A stretch of 64,000 nt of DNA from Podocnemis expansa (GCA_007922195.1 ML681994.1:54234669-54298668); one strand, 5' to 3'. Positions 32,751-45,368 are shown, numbered from the stretch's first letter. Notes: generated by a model from the sequence alone, not told the origin. Program-made: numbers and translations.

Positions 32751-33643
32751 AAAGGCTTTTCTACATTAGCATTCTTGTTGGCAAAACATTTGTTGCTCAG
32801 TGGTGTTAAAAAAAAACATACCACAGGGTGCTGTAAGTTTTGCTAATAAAAGTGCTTGTGTAGTTGTGTCAGGTTGATGGGAGAGAAGTGGAGTGAGGGT
32901 GGGGCCACAGTCCAGGCCCCTCTGTGGAGCCTCATTTACGGCATTCTAAAGGTGGTAGCAGGCAGTGTGCTGCCTGAGAGGTGACCTACACCACATCCAT
33001 GGCATTTCGCTCCTGTATGGCAGGCCTATTTCAGAGAGACTTAAATCCCTTAAGTCTTATAAGTGCTGCCCTTCCTGATCATGTCTTGTTTGAAGCCCTT
33101 CTCCAACATGCCATGGGAAATCTGAGCTGAGGTATCAAAGTTCCTACAGCTGGAGCAGAGCTTGGGCTGCACAGCCTTCTCTGTCAACATGCCTAGCAGA
33201 TCTAGCAGCTCTGTGTCCTCGCAGCAGGAAAGTATTTCCTGAATTGAGCCACCATGATCAGCTGGGAAAACACCATGTGACCTCTTCACTCCAAGCAAAC
33301 AGGAAGTGGATTTTCAAAAGTTCTCAACCTTAGAGGAGGACCAGTGGATGCCTGGGTACCTGGCTGCAGGGAAATAGAGTTCAAACGGGTGACCAGAATG
33401 GGTATCTCAGGACACCTCCTGGAGGTCATTTAGCATGACATAACCAAGCACAGTGTTTGCACTGACATTACTGATATAACTTTGCTGCAAAAAGCTCTAC
33501 ACATCTCATCAAGATGGTTTTATTTTGTCAGCAAAGCAGGAGACTTTTGTCAGTGGAAGAGCAATTTAAGTGGGTACACCGCTACTGTTTTGTTGAGAAA
33601 AGCTGACTTTTATCTACAAAAGTCTGTAGTGTAGGCAAGGCCT
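32751..33643. mobile_element. Harbinger-related fragment with terminal inverted repeats
   Basis: AAAGGCTTTTCTACATTAG at the left and CTGTAGTGTAGGCAAGGCC at the right are imperfect inverted ends. The interior resembles 2700-3140 in opposite orientation and carries part of a Myb/SANT-like ORF1. In the B locus it interrupts the lysozyme duplication block just past 33643. Confidence 0.65.
33050..33298 (-). pseudogene. Myb/SANT-like domain of Harbinger ORF1, fragment
   Basis: Minus-strand frame with ELLDLLGMLTEKAVQPKL, SSCRNFDTSAQISHGML and EKGFKQDMIRK. The pattern matches vertebrate Myb/SANT-like domains (ELL.LL...GE.AVQ.QL, RN...Y..IS..M...GF.RD..QCR). The rest of the protein is missing. Confidence 0.7.
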
Positions 33644-34105
33644 TTGAGAATTGACTGTAGTTATTTAAGAATTAAAGGGGAAAAAAAAGAGGTGAGATAG
33701 CAGGGAAGGTATTCTGGAGCAGTTTCTCTGCTGCATCCGAACTCCAATTGTCAAAGCAGAGGAGTTTAAAAGACCTTAACAGATTTTTTTTAAATTCAGA
33801 TTTGTGGTTTTGGAACATAATTATATCTACCAGGTTACAATTCCCCCCCGCCCCCCATTTTGCAAGTTATAATTCTCAAGAGATAAAACCTTTAGGTCTC
33901 CTTAATCATGTATTTTTCTCATCCTCTGTGTTTCATAGTGCTAGACCCAGATCCTCACAAGTATGTAGGCTCTTCACTTCCATTGATTCCAGTAGAGGTC
34001 AGAAGGGTAAATCCCTTTGAGGATTGGGGCCAAAGTTCATAATCTCATTCAGTTTCTCATGTGCATTAACCAATAAATCACAAAAACTATGCACAAAGAA
34101 GTCAT
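33644..34105. other. Downstream flank of LYZ-B, duplication block B
   Basis: Resembles block C (about 55550-55680 and 56380-56660), for example AGCAGGGAAGGTATT and AATTCTCAAGAGATAAAAC-like runs, and block A near 2480-2700. No gene. Confidence 0.7.
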
Positions 34106-34111
34106 TTTATT
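34106..34111 (-). terminator. Poly(A) signal of LYZ-B
   Basis: AATAAA on the minus strand in the context GCAATCAATAAAATGAC, 500 bases past the stop codon and conserved with LYZ-A. In LYZ-C the corresponding site reads without AATAAA. Confidence 0.75.
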
Positions 34112-34610
34112 GATTGCAATGAATTTAAGCTTTCATCAAGATGACATATGACTACTAATTAGAACAAGAAAACAGTAAGAGGATCTGACAGGAAAAAAAG
34201 ATATACTCATCAGGATAAATCACATACAATACAGAGGTAATAAGGGATCTTTAAAACTGTGTAGAGCACAACGTATGTTACTGCAGCTGATCACATGAAA
34301 AGATCCACAGTCTTACCAGCATGGAGTAAAATATTTGCATTTCACCAGTCAAGTTTTACTAACTCTTTCTCCTGAATTTAAATCAGAACAGTCATACTGG
34401 TCTGACTAATGGCCCATCTAAGCCAGCATCTGTCTTCCAACAGAGGTCAATTTCAGATGTTTCAGTGGGAACGAACAGAACAGATAAATCATCAACTGAT
34501 CTATTTTGAGCATGATTAATTGTACAAAGAAAGCAGGTGGAAGGAACATTTTGCTTTACGTGAAACCCCAATTATTTCTCAGGAAGCAATCTGAGATAAA
34601 CCCCAATGTG

Positions 34611-37600
34611 CTACAGCTTGCAGCCCCTGATCCACTGGGAGACATCTGTTCCTTTGCAGTGGTTTCTCCATGCCACCCTGTGAGAGTTAAACATCATGTT
34701 AACTGAGTATAGCAAGTTCACCAATGAGTGCAAAGGCCCCCCCAAAATAAAAACAAATATTTAAACTTTATATTCCTGCAGCCATCCAAGGTCATGTAAT
34801 ATGTAATTTGCCACTGGCCCAATCCTAGCACAACACCTGCCTAATCTGAACGGGCCAGCTGGATCCTCGAGCTATTCATGCTTGAGTAAGTCTACGAACA
34901 CTTCCTAAAATGTTGCCACATGATTATCAAAGGCCCACTCACCAACTGCTATTTCTAACACAGAAAATTGGTGTATTTGTACCACAGCCCTCTACTAGAA
35001 TGGAATTAAATTAGCTCATGTTTGTTCCAGAAGCATTTGCTTGCTAACCAGCACTACTGTTCATTCCCTTTTTGATCCAGCTAGGGGGTGGATGTAAGTT
35101 CTATCTTCACAGGCACAGGAAGTATCAAGTGACTCTGGTATGCAGCACAGCCATAATCTTAACATCTTAGGTAGCTATGGGTGTGTTACGTTAGTGTTTG
35201 AACTGGGATTTGAAATTCTAAGAACCTCAGATGCTCAACCAATACATTTCTCTAAAGAGAAGAAATGCATGCTTGTAAGGTGGTGGACAACTGTCACACT
35301 GAAACTGGGCCGGAAGTGGTTAATTGTCTGGGCTGAAGACCGCAGCTGAAGTTGATCCCATAACACCTGCCAGCAGTAGCAAATCTGGATGGAATTAAAA
35401 TGAAGGAAGCAGGCTTCAGAGCCAGCCTAAACTAACAGAGAGATCTTGGTCTGAGGCCGAGACCACCTAAGGGGTGGGCTGAACAGTCCTGAGCTAGGAA
35501 CTGTCAGGTGAGTCAAGTCTGTGGAGAAGGCTTGAACTAGGTTTTGTGTTTTCTTATTGTTTAATGGAAAAATAAAAGCCCAGAAGTAGGTGAGTTGTGA
35601 ACCTATACATGGTACCTTAACTGTTGTCTAGAGTAGATGGGAAAGATTCCCATTCATGGTGCCATTGCCCTATGCTGGATCAAACCAAAACTGGTCAACT
35701 GTATGTTATAGACCCTATACCTTTATCAACCAATAGTCTATTTCAGTCCAAGTGGTTAGAAGTTTTGAAGGACAAAGTTCTAAGTTCTATTCCCACTGCT
35801 GCTGTAAAAGTCCGCATGAGGTCCCTTCCAACCCTATAGTTCTATGATAAGTCCAATCAAAATAGCCTTGATGTGTAGCAGAACTACAGCTGAGAAGTTC
35901 TTAATGCCCATATATTTATCATGCTATCAATCCTTAGTTTACAAGTTCTGAGTTCAAATATGTTAAAAAATAAGACAAATATATTAGCAAGTTTGCTTGT
36001 TTTATACAAGCTTGTTTACCCACAAGGCTGTAATCTCTCTTTTATCTAGCCTCCCTCTTAACTGTACACACACCTAGTATATCACTCTTATTCATTCCCT
36101 AACAGTTTTGAACTTACCATGCTCCCATGCCATTGGGATCGCGAACAACTCTTTTTGCACAATTTACGCTTGCTGTAATGTCTGCAGACATCAGTGCTAA
36201 AAAAGAATTATAGTGGTAACAGAAGAGAGGGAGAAAAGTCAACATTTTCCTCTTAATATTTTTTTGAATTACTCATCTTAAACTGATTCTGAAATTAGAC
36301 TATTGATTATTTACTAATCATGTTTAATACTGGAGCATTTAAGGACTAAGCAAGAATGGGGCTCTGTCATGTTAGGAACTGTACAAACACAAAAGAGATA
36401 ATGGTTTTTGCTCTGAAGAGCTTACATTCTAATAGAAAGACAGACCCAGGGTAGGGGAGCAGGACATAACACACAAGCAGAGTGAACAATGTGATGGTGG
36501 CAAACATGGTATTAGTTCCACAGTTTGGTCCTACGTTTAGAATGCTGTCAGTCTGTTGGCTAGTTTTACCATAACTAGCTACTGTTAGGTGTTCTGCACC
36601 TTCCTCTGAAGTATGTGGTACTGCTCAGTGCTACTGGTGTCCCTGTATTGGCCTTGAAGGACAACTGCTTTGGACTAGAAGAACTGGTCTGATACACTAA
36701 GACAATTTCTGTTACCCATCTTTGGAGTTTCTATCTGTTTCTATCACCATTTGGCTTTCTTTCTTTCTTTCTGAAAATAGACTAAATTTGAAGTTGACTG
36801 TGTCTATTCAAATTAGAAACATTTACTATGCTTGCTTTTAAAATAAAACAAGCTCAGGAACTGGCATTTGTGCCGGTCTTGTGTACAGCAGTGATTTCAT
36901 CATCTGAGAACTAAATTAAGTTCTGACAAATCGACATATCTGCTAATAAGTAAATTCTTCTCCAAAAGGGAAGTGTTTTAATAAAGAAAACTAAAAAAGA
37001 GAGGAATTAATTCCTTTTGGAAAAGTTCTTCAGGACCCACCCCCCCTTTAATGGTACATGTATACCCCCCCCCCACTGCAATCCTGCTCTCCTGTCTGCA
37101 TAGCAAGGGGTTATATTTTTAATATAGAACTATTAGGGACAAAACATGCCTTCAGTTAGAACTTGGCAATGCTATGAACTCACACTGGTGTAAAAGGGCA
37201 GGATTAGGCCTTCAGTGTTCTGTAGAACCATTATATTGCACCTACCACGACACTGGATTCCACATGCATTCTTGGCTCCTGGAGTCTTGCCATCATTGCA
37301 CCACCAGCGGCTGTTGATTTGTAAAATCCCATAATCAGTGCTTTGATCACCTGGGTTGTAGTTTGTGGCATCTGTGTTAAATCTGCTCTCGTAAAATGCC
37401 GTACACACCCCTATGAAAGTTCCATTTAAGAAAATAAACACACAGATTGAGATTCTTTGGTTAAAATACTCCTCATCAGTTAATATTTTACACAAACATG
37501 GATCTAGTAAGAAAAAGCATTCTACATGTAACACTTCTGATTGTCATATGCCTACTGCATGGGGCCTATAGCTTTGAAAGAAACACCAGTGTGTAGGGTT

Positions 37601-38195
37601 GCCAAATTTCTAATTGATGTAAACCAGACTTCCAAGGCCCTGACTTACCTCTTCTTCTGAGGTCCTGTCCCTCTTACTTCTTCCCTTCCCTTCTCTCCCA
37701 CATTGCTTGCTGCTCCTTCTGAAGTTCTTCCCTGTTGCTGGATCATTTACAACACCTTCCCCTGTCCAGCTGGTCTCCTTCTGCTTTGGGGTTTGGCTGG
37801 GAGCTACAGCCTAATTTAATGCCTGCGTGCAGGTAGGAGACAGCTCCGGCTGAGGAGGGGGATGGTGCAGGTTGATGACCTAGGGTGTCCCCCACTCTGC
37901 GGTAATTAGACTTTTGGTGTCTGGTCAGCACATCTGAGCAGACACTCCCAGGTTCCCTTTTAGACCTGCCTTTGGTTGTAAACTGGGCACCTGTCTGCTT
38001 ATCCCCTTTTCTTCCCTGCCTCCTGAGCCACACAGAAATCTCCAAGGCAGCAGACTTACAGTTTCCCAAGCTGTAGCCACGGTATCCATCCAGTCCACGC
38101 GTTTTCATTTCTCTTGCCAGCTCACATCTTTCATAGATCTTCCCATGAGCAGTCAGAGGCAGGAGGAAAAGCCCCAGGATTAGCAAAGCCTTCAT
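34611..38195 (-). CDS. LYZ: Lysozyme C (LYZ-B), complete four-exon gene
   Basis: Secreted c-type lysozyme, which hydrolyses the MurNAc-GlcNAc bond of bacterial peptidoglycan. Exons on the minus strand are 38195-38060 (136 nt), 37410-37246 (165 nt), 36196-36118 (79 nt) and 34677-34611 (67 nt). All introns have GT/AG ends, with phases 1, 1 and 2 as in the family. The product is 148 residues. The signal peptide is [18 protein letters not shown], and the mature protein starts [10 protein letters not shown] (or GKIYE, as described for softshell turtles). Catalytic Glu35 (YESRFN) and Asp52 ([15 protein letters not shown]) are present, with all eight cysteines (6, 30, 64, 76, 80, 94, 115, 127). Unusual: Phe at position 33 where Lys is common. 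A hAT element ends up 134 bases upstream of the ATG. A weak TATA-like TTGTATTGTA lies 50-60 bases before the ATG. Confidence 0.97.
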
Positions 38196-38328
38196 GCTGG
38201 CAGTGTAGCACACCCCAGGCTGCTGCCACTGACTGAGTGGGGAGGTACAATACAAAACAACTTAAGTCATGCTCTTCCTGAAATGCTGGGGTTCCTCCTT
38301 GCAGCTCTCAGCTGTTTCACCTCCTGAC

Positions 38329-38684
38329 CTATGTTCCCTCTAAGCTGTGCGCGTGTGCGCATGCACACAGATTGTGAACCCCGCACACACAGCAAAATAG
38401 AGCGTGCACAAAAAAATTCAACAGTGCAAATATTTTTATGCTACTTTAAGAAAGCTGCTTCAAGTAGCATGTTTCAGATAAGGTTTTGTACTTTATCATA
38501 TCATTTCCAACACTATATCAAAATAAAGTTAATATATTACATGCATCCCTCACACTTGCTTCATTGGGCTCACAAGTTGAACCACACTCACTAGAGGCCA
38601 CACAAATTTGCACACCAGCTCTGAAAATTTGCACAAAAGAAATTTTTTCTGCACACAGCCTACAAAAAATTAGATGGAACATTG
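38329..38684. mobile_element. hAT-type element in the 5' flank of LYZ-B
   Basis: CTATGTTCCCTCTAAG at the left and GATGGAACATTG at the right. The 8-bp target duplication CTCCTGAC is perfect (38321-38328, 38685-38692). It belongs to the same family as 29938-30585 but has an A/T-rich interior. It sits about 134 bp upstream of the lysozyme start codon, so it may lie in or beside the promoter. Confidence 0.92.
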
Positions 38685-38692
38685 CTCCTGAC

Positions 38693-40634
38693 TCTGCCTC
38701 TCCTTGCAAGCTCACAGGGAGATGCCTAGCTGTATTATCCATGCTTGTATCTGGTCAATAGAGGGACTGGTAGAAACAGTTTACTCCAAGAGTGCTTTCA
38801 CATAAAAGTTACACTTAGTCTTAAGCAGTTACACAAATCCACAACAGGTTATTAAATATCCCAACCTTCAATAATTACCAAAGTTTGGTGTGGCTCTCGA
38901 ACAGTACAGCAGGGGCTTCCTAACTGACCAGTCTTTCAGCTGACTTTGATGGATCCCTGCAGAGCCCAAACCCTTCCCCACCATTTATCCTTGGTAGTAG
39001 AGAATAATACACTGCAAAAAGAAACTTGGGCAAGCAGTTTCAAAAGCTGATCAAGTAGTTTCCCCAGATAACTCATGTTTGTGCAGAATTTGCATGTCTT
39101 GAGGCCCTGACAAACATCTCTCAGAGGGCATGTGTAGATATAGCTTCTTACTTTCCTCCTAAAAAACAGATCCCAGCACTTCATCAGGAGAGAGATGCAG
39201 CATTAGATAAAGTTGTGAAAAAGGCACCCCTTCCCCCCCCCGACTTAGTCCTGCTGAGGCTGCATAGGGCTAGAGAAATGGCTATCAATCATGTCTCCTG
39301 TGAGCAGAATGTATGAATAATCAATATCACACTGTCAAGTGGTTGCTGACCCTTCTACTGGTCTATCAAAATCTTCCCCCACAGCTGCACCAGGTGACTG
39401 AGCAATCTGGGAAACATATGACCCCACATACCCTCTAACCCCTGCACCCCATGTCACCTCTGACTGAGTTCCCAGTCTCACCAGCATCTCTCTTGTCTAT
39501 TTAATCTCTGCTCCTCCAGCCTTGAAGGTTCCACTTCCTAAGCTATGTGGAAACCAAAGATGGGAACATCCTGGGCATTGCTCAGTGCTCTTGGGGTCAC
39601 CACCAATAGCTAATATCACTGAGCCCTGGGGAACTTGCTGGCATACTCTGTGGTGTTTTATTGCTAGATCCGTGCTACAATTCTGACTCAGAACATACTG
39701 GCTAAAGGTTGCTCCTATCCAGAGGCTGCTACAGTGGATTATAAAGAGTTAATGATCTGAGACCAGTTCCTGTGTTGGGCATTCAGCCATATTCTCCACA
39801 CAATTCCCACCACCATAACAGCCTCACTGTTTTCAGTATTGATGGAGATAATGGTTTTAACCAGTATGAGGATTAAACTACTCTTTCACTCTGGAAAGAT
39901 GGTTTTTCTAGTCCAGGGTTGAAGATCATTGTAGTAGTGAGAGGAAGCTTTCACTGACACAACCTGCCTATTTGGTATTAATATGATGTCTGTCATCCTA
40001 ATGTCTAAGGTCTCTCTCCAAATTATGAAGGGTGCAAAATTTTCTCTCACTTCTCCATTGTCTTTATTTTGGTGGTGGAGCTGGTTCATCTAGTTTGAAG
40101 AAGTGGATTTTGAAATTAGCCCTTGTGGCACTGAGGCTTGTGGAGTGTCTATTCTGTGGAAATTATCAACATTGTCTGAATCACATGAAGACCCCAAACA
40201 CTAATGAAAAGATTTTAATCTTAATTGGGAGAATTGTGCAAATACAGGCAGCATTATGAAGAAACTCCACTTGAGAAATTCCACAATACTACTTTTAACT
40301 ACTTGTAAAAAAAAAATGTGTGGTTTTCTGTTACTGAAAGAATAACATACATAGTTTCATTTCCTCATTCATCTGTCAAGAGAGAGATTTTTAATAAAGC
40401 ACTGCAGAAGTTTGCCAAGCTGGGCGTATAAAGATATATTGCTAGTCCCATGGGCATTAGTGTAATACCAGTCCACTACTATTTCTGATATAACTCACAG
40501 ATCTTTCCTTGAAGGGGAGAGGAAAGGGATCTTTCGAGCCATTTTTGAAACCACCAGTTCTTCTCTACTTCCATATTTTCATCTTGACCTGCCATCCTAA
40601 AGACATTGGAGTTCCAGGTTAAGGTCCTGTAAGG
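38693..40634. other. Upstream of LYZ-B, no recognised gene
   Basis: Short ORFs on both strands without domains. No repeat family recognised. Confidence 0.4.
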
Positions 40635-40647
40635 TTTTTAGGCACCT

Positions 40648-41696
40648 TGTCAACTTCCAAAGGGATAGCCGTGTTAGTCTAGTCCAGGATGCTCTTGAAG
40701 ATTTTCACAGAGATCTCAACAATTTCCACTCCACAGTCAAACTGAGTGTGGAACACTCCACACAGGAGATCCACTTTCTCGACACTACAGTACAAATCAT
40801 GGATAGACACATCAACACCACCCTGCACCAAAAACCTACTGATCGGTAATAGTCACCACAGACAACCCTCAAGTCAGACCTCTGCAACAGATCATTACGG
40901 ACCTACAGCCTATTCTAAAAGATGATCCCTCACTCTCTCAAGCATTGGGAGACAGACCTCTCCTTGCCTACAGACAGCTGCCCAATCTTAAACAGATACT
41001 CACCAGCACCTACAGATCTAACAACAGAAACATTAAAGCAGGCACACACCCCTGCAACAAATCACGCTGTGAAGTCTGCCCACATATCTGCACAATAGAT
41101 ACCATCATAGGTCCTAATCAAGCCTGCTACTCCATCAAAGGCTCATTTACCTGCTCATCTACTAATGTGATCTATGCCATCATGTGCCAGAAATGCCCCA
41201 ACACCTTATACATTGGACAAACAGGACGATGCCTGAGCAAAAGAATAAATGAACATAGAGCTGATATCAGAAATCACAAAACAAAGAAACCAGTTGCTGA
41301 GTACTTCCATCCTTCTAATCACTCGATAAATGATTTGTTAATGACCGTAGTCAGAGACGTGACTGGGACATCAAGACTTCAAAAAGAAACAGCTGAACTC
41401 GAATTAATATGCAAATTAAAATCTGTGAAAGCAGGATTGAATTGAGACTATGGGTTCTTTTCCCATTACAAAAGGTAATTTGACTTCAGGCTTCCTAGGG
41501 TTTGAAGCTAGCAACTGCTCTGATTTGCTGTTACTGTATGACCTGATCTTATGTTTTACACCTCCTTGCATTTATTTTCATTCCATTCTGTAAGTTCCCC
41601 CATCTTCGAAGCATCTGACAAAGTGGGATTTTCTCCCACGAAAGCTTATGCCAAAAATAAATCTGTTAGTCTTTAAGTGCCACATGACTCCTTGTT
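40648..41696 (+). mobile_element. Penelope-like element, 5'-truncated
   Basis: Flanked by a 13-bp target duplication TTTTTAGGCACCT (40635-40647, 41697-41709). It encodes the end of a reverse transcriptase and a GIY-YIG endonuclease. It ends in the family's 3' region (AAGTGGGATTTTCTCCC, GTTAGTCTTTAAGTGCC, ACTCCTTGTTTTTT). The 5' end carries an inverted copy of the last about 30 bases of the full element (TTCCAAAGGGATAGCCGTGT), a foldback arrangement. Confidence 0.88.
40690..41445 (+). pseudogene. Penelope-like RT remnant plus GIY-YIG endonuclease
   Basis: The first part (about 40690-40856) encodes a piece near the end of the reverse transcriptase (EHSTQEIHFLDTTVQIM, TTLHQKPTDR) and ends at a stop. 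The second part (open from 40945 to 41445, 166 residues) has a Cys-rich linker (CNKSRCEVCPHI), then the GIY-YIG nuclease core. In this core the two signature strands appear as VIYAIMCQ and TLYIGQTGR, with a catalytic Arg in LSKRINEHR and a later Glu in PVAEYF. Penelope-like elements use this nuclease to nick the target for reverse transcription. The RT catalytic core is absent. Confidence 0.88.
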
Positions 41697-41977
41697 TTTT
41701 TAGGCACCTACCTCCCATTGAAAGCTATGGAGCTGGAGGTTGTTCTCACCAGAAGCTGTCAATGCCAGGTCAGCCATAGAGATTGCAGATAGAAGCCCAT
41801 TTTCCCGTTGCCTCAAGTCCTATGATATTCCTTTCCCAGACTGATCCAAAAGCTAAGGAGCAAGTGCCAGATCCTCAGCTGGAACAAATCAGTGACTTCA
41901 ATGGAGCTATGCCAATTTTATATCCACTTAGGCTCTTGCTCAGAGTTGGAGAGTTCTTTTCTGTACACCATCTGGCC

Positions 41978-42166
41978 CAGGGGTCTCAAACTCAAATCAC
42001 CATGAGGGCCACATGAGGACTAGTATGTTAGCCTGAGGGCTGCACCGCTGAAAACTTTTCATACAATGATATTGCAAATATTGGTGACAATAGTGTCGTT
42101 GTGGGCTGCAGGAAATAGCTTTAGGGGCCACATGTGGCCTGTGGGCCACATGTTTGAGACCCCCTG
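41978..42166. mobile_element. hAT-type MITE, 189 bp
   Basis: CAGGGGTCTCAAACTCAAA at the left and TTTGAGACCCCCTG at the right. Perfect 8-bp target duplication ATCTGGCC (41970-41977, 42167-42174). Non-coding. Confidence 0.95.
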
Positions 42167-42821
42167 ATCTGGCCAGTCAGGAGCGCCCTAAATGATGTTG
42201 CTCAGGATTTCCTACCTTCATGAGGTATGAAAAATGCCAACCATGGTGATTTAGTGACGACAACACCCCAAACCAGTCCATTTAAATGTTGAGTTAGAGG
42301 TATTTTTGCTATGATCATTGTAGTAGACATTTACACAGTGCTTTTCTCCAAAAATGCCAGAGCACCAGACTTATTAGAAAACTGTAATCCAAGAATGCTC
42401 TCCCACCACTGAATATAGCCACTTCTGGGACTGAAAGCCTTTAAACACTGCAGAGCATCAGAAGAAGGAAGAATTCTGTATCCGTTGCGAGTTTTACCTG
42501 ACGGTAGATAGCCAGAATGGAATCACCCCCACTGGAATTTGACTGGAATTTAAACCATCACTTCTAACTCTTCCTAGGTCTTCAAAAGCAAGGTATGCTG
42601 CCAGTAATTTAACAGTGGGCTCCCTCAAAAGTGTGCCATTCCCTGGGTAAAACACCCCAACTTACCCTATCCACACCCCCAAAATAAAACCTGTAATTAT
42701 ACATCCTCCTCTTGCTGCCCCCAGCAAGCCGTCTTTGTTAACACAAGGTGCCATCCTCTGCTTTTCTCTAGCCAATATCTCTAGACCCACCACACTTCCC
42801 CCAACCCACCATCTCATAGAA

Positions 42822-43027
42822 CAGGGGCCTTAAACTCAAATCACCATGAGGGCTGCATGAGGACTAGTTGAGGGCCACATGAGGACAAGAATGTTAGCCC
42901 AAAGGCCACAGCACTGACACCTTTTCATACAACAATATTGAAAATAGTGGTAATAGTGTTGTTGCAGGCTGCAGGAAACAGCATTAGGGGCCGCATGCGG
43001 CCCACGGGCCATGTGTTTGAGACCCTT
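42822..43027. mobile_element. Second copy of the 189-bp hAT MITE
   Basis: CAGGGGCCTTAAACTCAAAT at the left and TGTTTGAGACCCTT at the right. The near-perfect target duplication is TCATAGAA / TTATAGAA (42814-42821, 43028-43035). The interior matches 41978-42166, with a small tandem duplication of the GAGGACTAG...GGGCCACATG segment. Confidence 0.88.
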
Positions 43028-43035
43028 TTATAGAA

Positions 43036-44673
43036 GATCCTTTTGGCAGCTCCCCCACCTGGAAGCTCTTCCTCACGGAAGAAGCAATCATGGCTGTCGT
43101 GTGGCCTCTCTTGGTAGCAGTTGTGGGTAGTGATGGTGTCCTGCAGCCTGGCAATGGTCCCTTCTGTGTTGGCAGTTGATTGGGACTTGATCTCTCTTTG
43201 TTTCTTTCCCTCTCTTTTCTTAAGGTGGATGAGTCTTTACCTGATGTGCGAGGCTGGGGTGGGAGTGGGTCTCTCTTACCTGCTTGTGGTCAGGAAGGGG
43301 GTATGTCCTCTCTGAAGTGGGAATCAAATTAGATAGCAAATGTTCTTTGTGTGCTGATGGCAGGCCTTTCCTGTACCAGCTCTTCTTAATCTGAGCTGGG
43401 TCTGGGAAGGCTGGCATCAGGGGGGAGATAGGAGGGTTTCTGCATGGGCGCTGTGCAGCAGTAGCAGGTTTCCTCCCTTGTGGTGTCTTGGGGAATGACC
43501 AGCAAGGATTGGGGGATGCAAGGATTTTGCAACGATGCAAGAAGGAAATTCCCCTGCAGCAATGATCACATGAGCAGCCAGGCATTTGGGCTGTGGATAG
43601 TCCAGGACAAATAATGCATTTTTTGTTTTGTTTACATGCCAAGCATTTTAAAATATTTTTAAAATTTTTTAGATAAAATTAAAGGATATTTTGAAACAAA
43701 AATAATCATAACTTCAAACTGAAAAATTGCTAAGCTGCCTCTTGAAAATGTGAACATGAAACATCTAGCTAGTGTTTTGGGGGGGAAGGAGGTATTCAAA
43801 ATGAACTATTTGGCAAAAGCAACACAAGTTTGCCAAACACTTCGGTGTCACAAAATCCATATTTTCTCCCCAAAGAAAGTTTTGGCTGAAAATTTTCACT
43901 CAAATTTCTGTGTAGCTGTTTCTTGAGTAAGCAGCTTCAAGCAAGTGGTTTGCCCATCCCTTCAAAGGAAGCTGAACACTTTTATGAAGTAGCTATATCA
44001 CTTTCGAGAGAGAACCAGTGAAATAAATGCCCTCCCAGGTTACTGAGTCATCTTCTTTATGATCAGAGCTGGTGTAAAGATGTTGGTAAAAATAGCAAGA
44101 TGGTTTTGATGGGGTAAATCAACTTCAGACTGGGGAAGGAAGGTTTAAAGAGCAATTCTTGTTCCAAGAGGCTACACCCCTTCACCCCAGTAAGGCATGC
44201 TGTCAGTGGAGGGAGCACACAAACAGGTGCAGCTCAGCTCATTCTGGACTGACTGAGGAGGAATGCAGTTCTGTGCAGCAGCCTCCTACACCAGGACTCC
44301 AAGCCGCTGGGGTCAAGCCTTCTAGTTGCATGGCAGGAAGCCAGCCAGCTACAGGAACCAAAAAGAGTGACTTGCTGTTGCCAGGAGGAGGGATATGAAA
44401 GGAACCCATGTCCAATCCCTGGGACAATGCTGGCGTGACTGGAACAAGGGTATGAAGTGACACAGGGAACACACTTGAGGGTATGAAAACCTAAACCCTG
44501 TGTCCAGATACCTTGTTCTGAAAGACCTTGGGCTGGAAAACCAGTAGATTAGGGCAGGCATGGGTTCCTCTGTCTTCCACATGCTTGCCAGTTGCCATTA
44601 AGTGACCCTACCCTTGATACTGTCACTAGGCAAAGCGACCCCTTGGCTCTCACCACTAGGAGACACCACTCCG
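43036..44673. other. No recognised gene
   Basis: Short ORFs only. The 140-residue minus-strand frame at 43220-43642 shows no domain I recognise. Confidence 0.4.
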
Positions 44674-44676
44674 ATA

Positions 44677-45147
44677 GGCTAAGTCTACACTTGCAAGTTA
44701 TTTTGAATTAAGGAGACTTAATTTGAAATAACTTATTCCCTGACCAAGGAGGCATTTTATTATATCGAATTAAGCGGTTCCTTAGCTTGAAATAAGGAAC
44801 CGCTAATTCAATATCATTAAACCTCCTTTTACTTCAATGTATTGCTTATTTTGACGTTATTAGTTCAAATTAAGCCATTTTAAGCCATGGAATAGACTTG
44901 ATTCAAACTCATTTCCCCATTCTTTTGCCTGCCTTCCCTTATTTCAAATTAGAGAGTCTAGTGAAGACTCTCTACTTCAAATTAATAAAGCCCACTTTAT
45001 TTTGAACAAGAGAGTCTTCACTGGACTCCTAATTCGAAATAATAACTTCAAAGTAGTGCTAATTCAAATAATAACTTTGATTTAAATTCAAAGTAGTTAT
45101 TTTGAATTAACTACTTCAAAATTAAATTTGTAAGTGTAGACATAGCC
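44677..45147. mobile_element. Harbinger-type MITE with TTAATTCGAATTAA palindromes
   Basis: GGCTAAGTCTACACTTG at the left and AAGTGTAGACATAGCC at the right. ATA is duplicated at 44674-44676 and 45148-45150. The interior repeats TTCAAATTAA, TTTGAATTAA and TTCGAAATAA forms. Same architecture as 385-1197. Confidence 0.88.
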
Positions 45148-45368
45148 ATATTCAGCCTTCAGGTGAATCAGCCCCTTTGAACTTTCACCAGCAGATATTA
45201 CATCCCGTGCTATGGTACAGCAGATCCAGGGCACTCAGCTAACCCCTGACATGTGGTAAAGATTGCAGGCAGTGACCTGGTTCTGCTAAAAGGGCCAGCA
45301 GGGAGCTCAGAATATTACAAAGACAAGGAATCACAGTGTTGAAAAGTCAGCAACAGCCAGCTGCCCAG

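Noticed and set aside
35818..35849. Possible short CR1 3' end (CCCTTCCAACCCTATAGTTC)
   Set aside because: It resembles the terminal 30 bases of CR1 but I could not trace further CR1 sequence upstream, so it is not listed as a feature.
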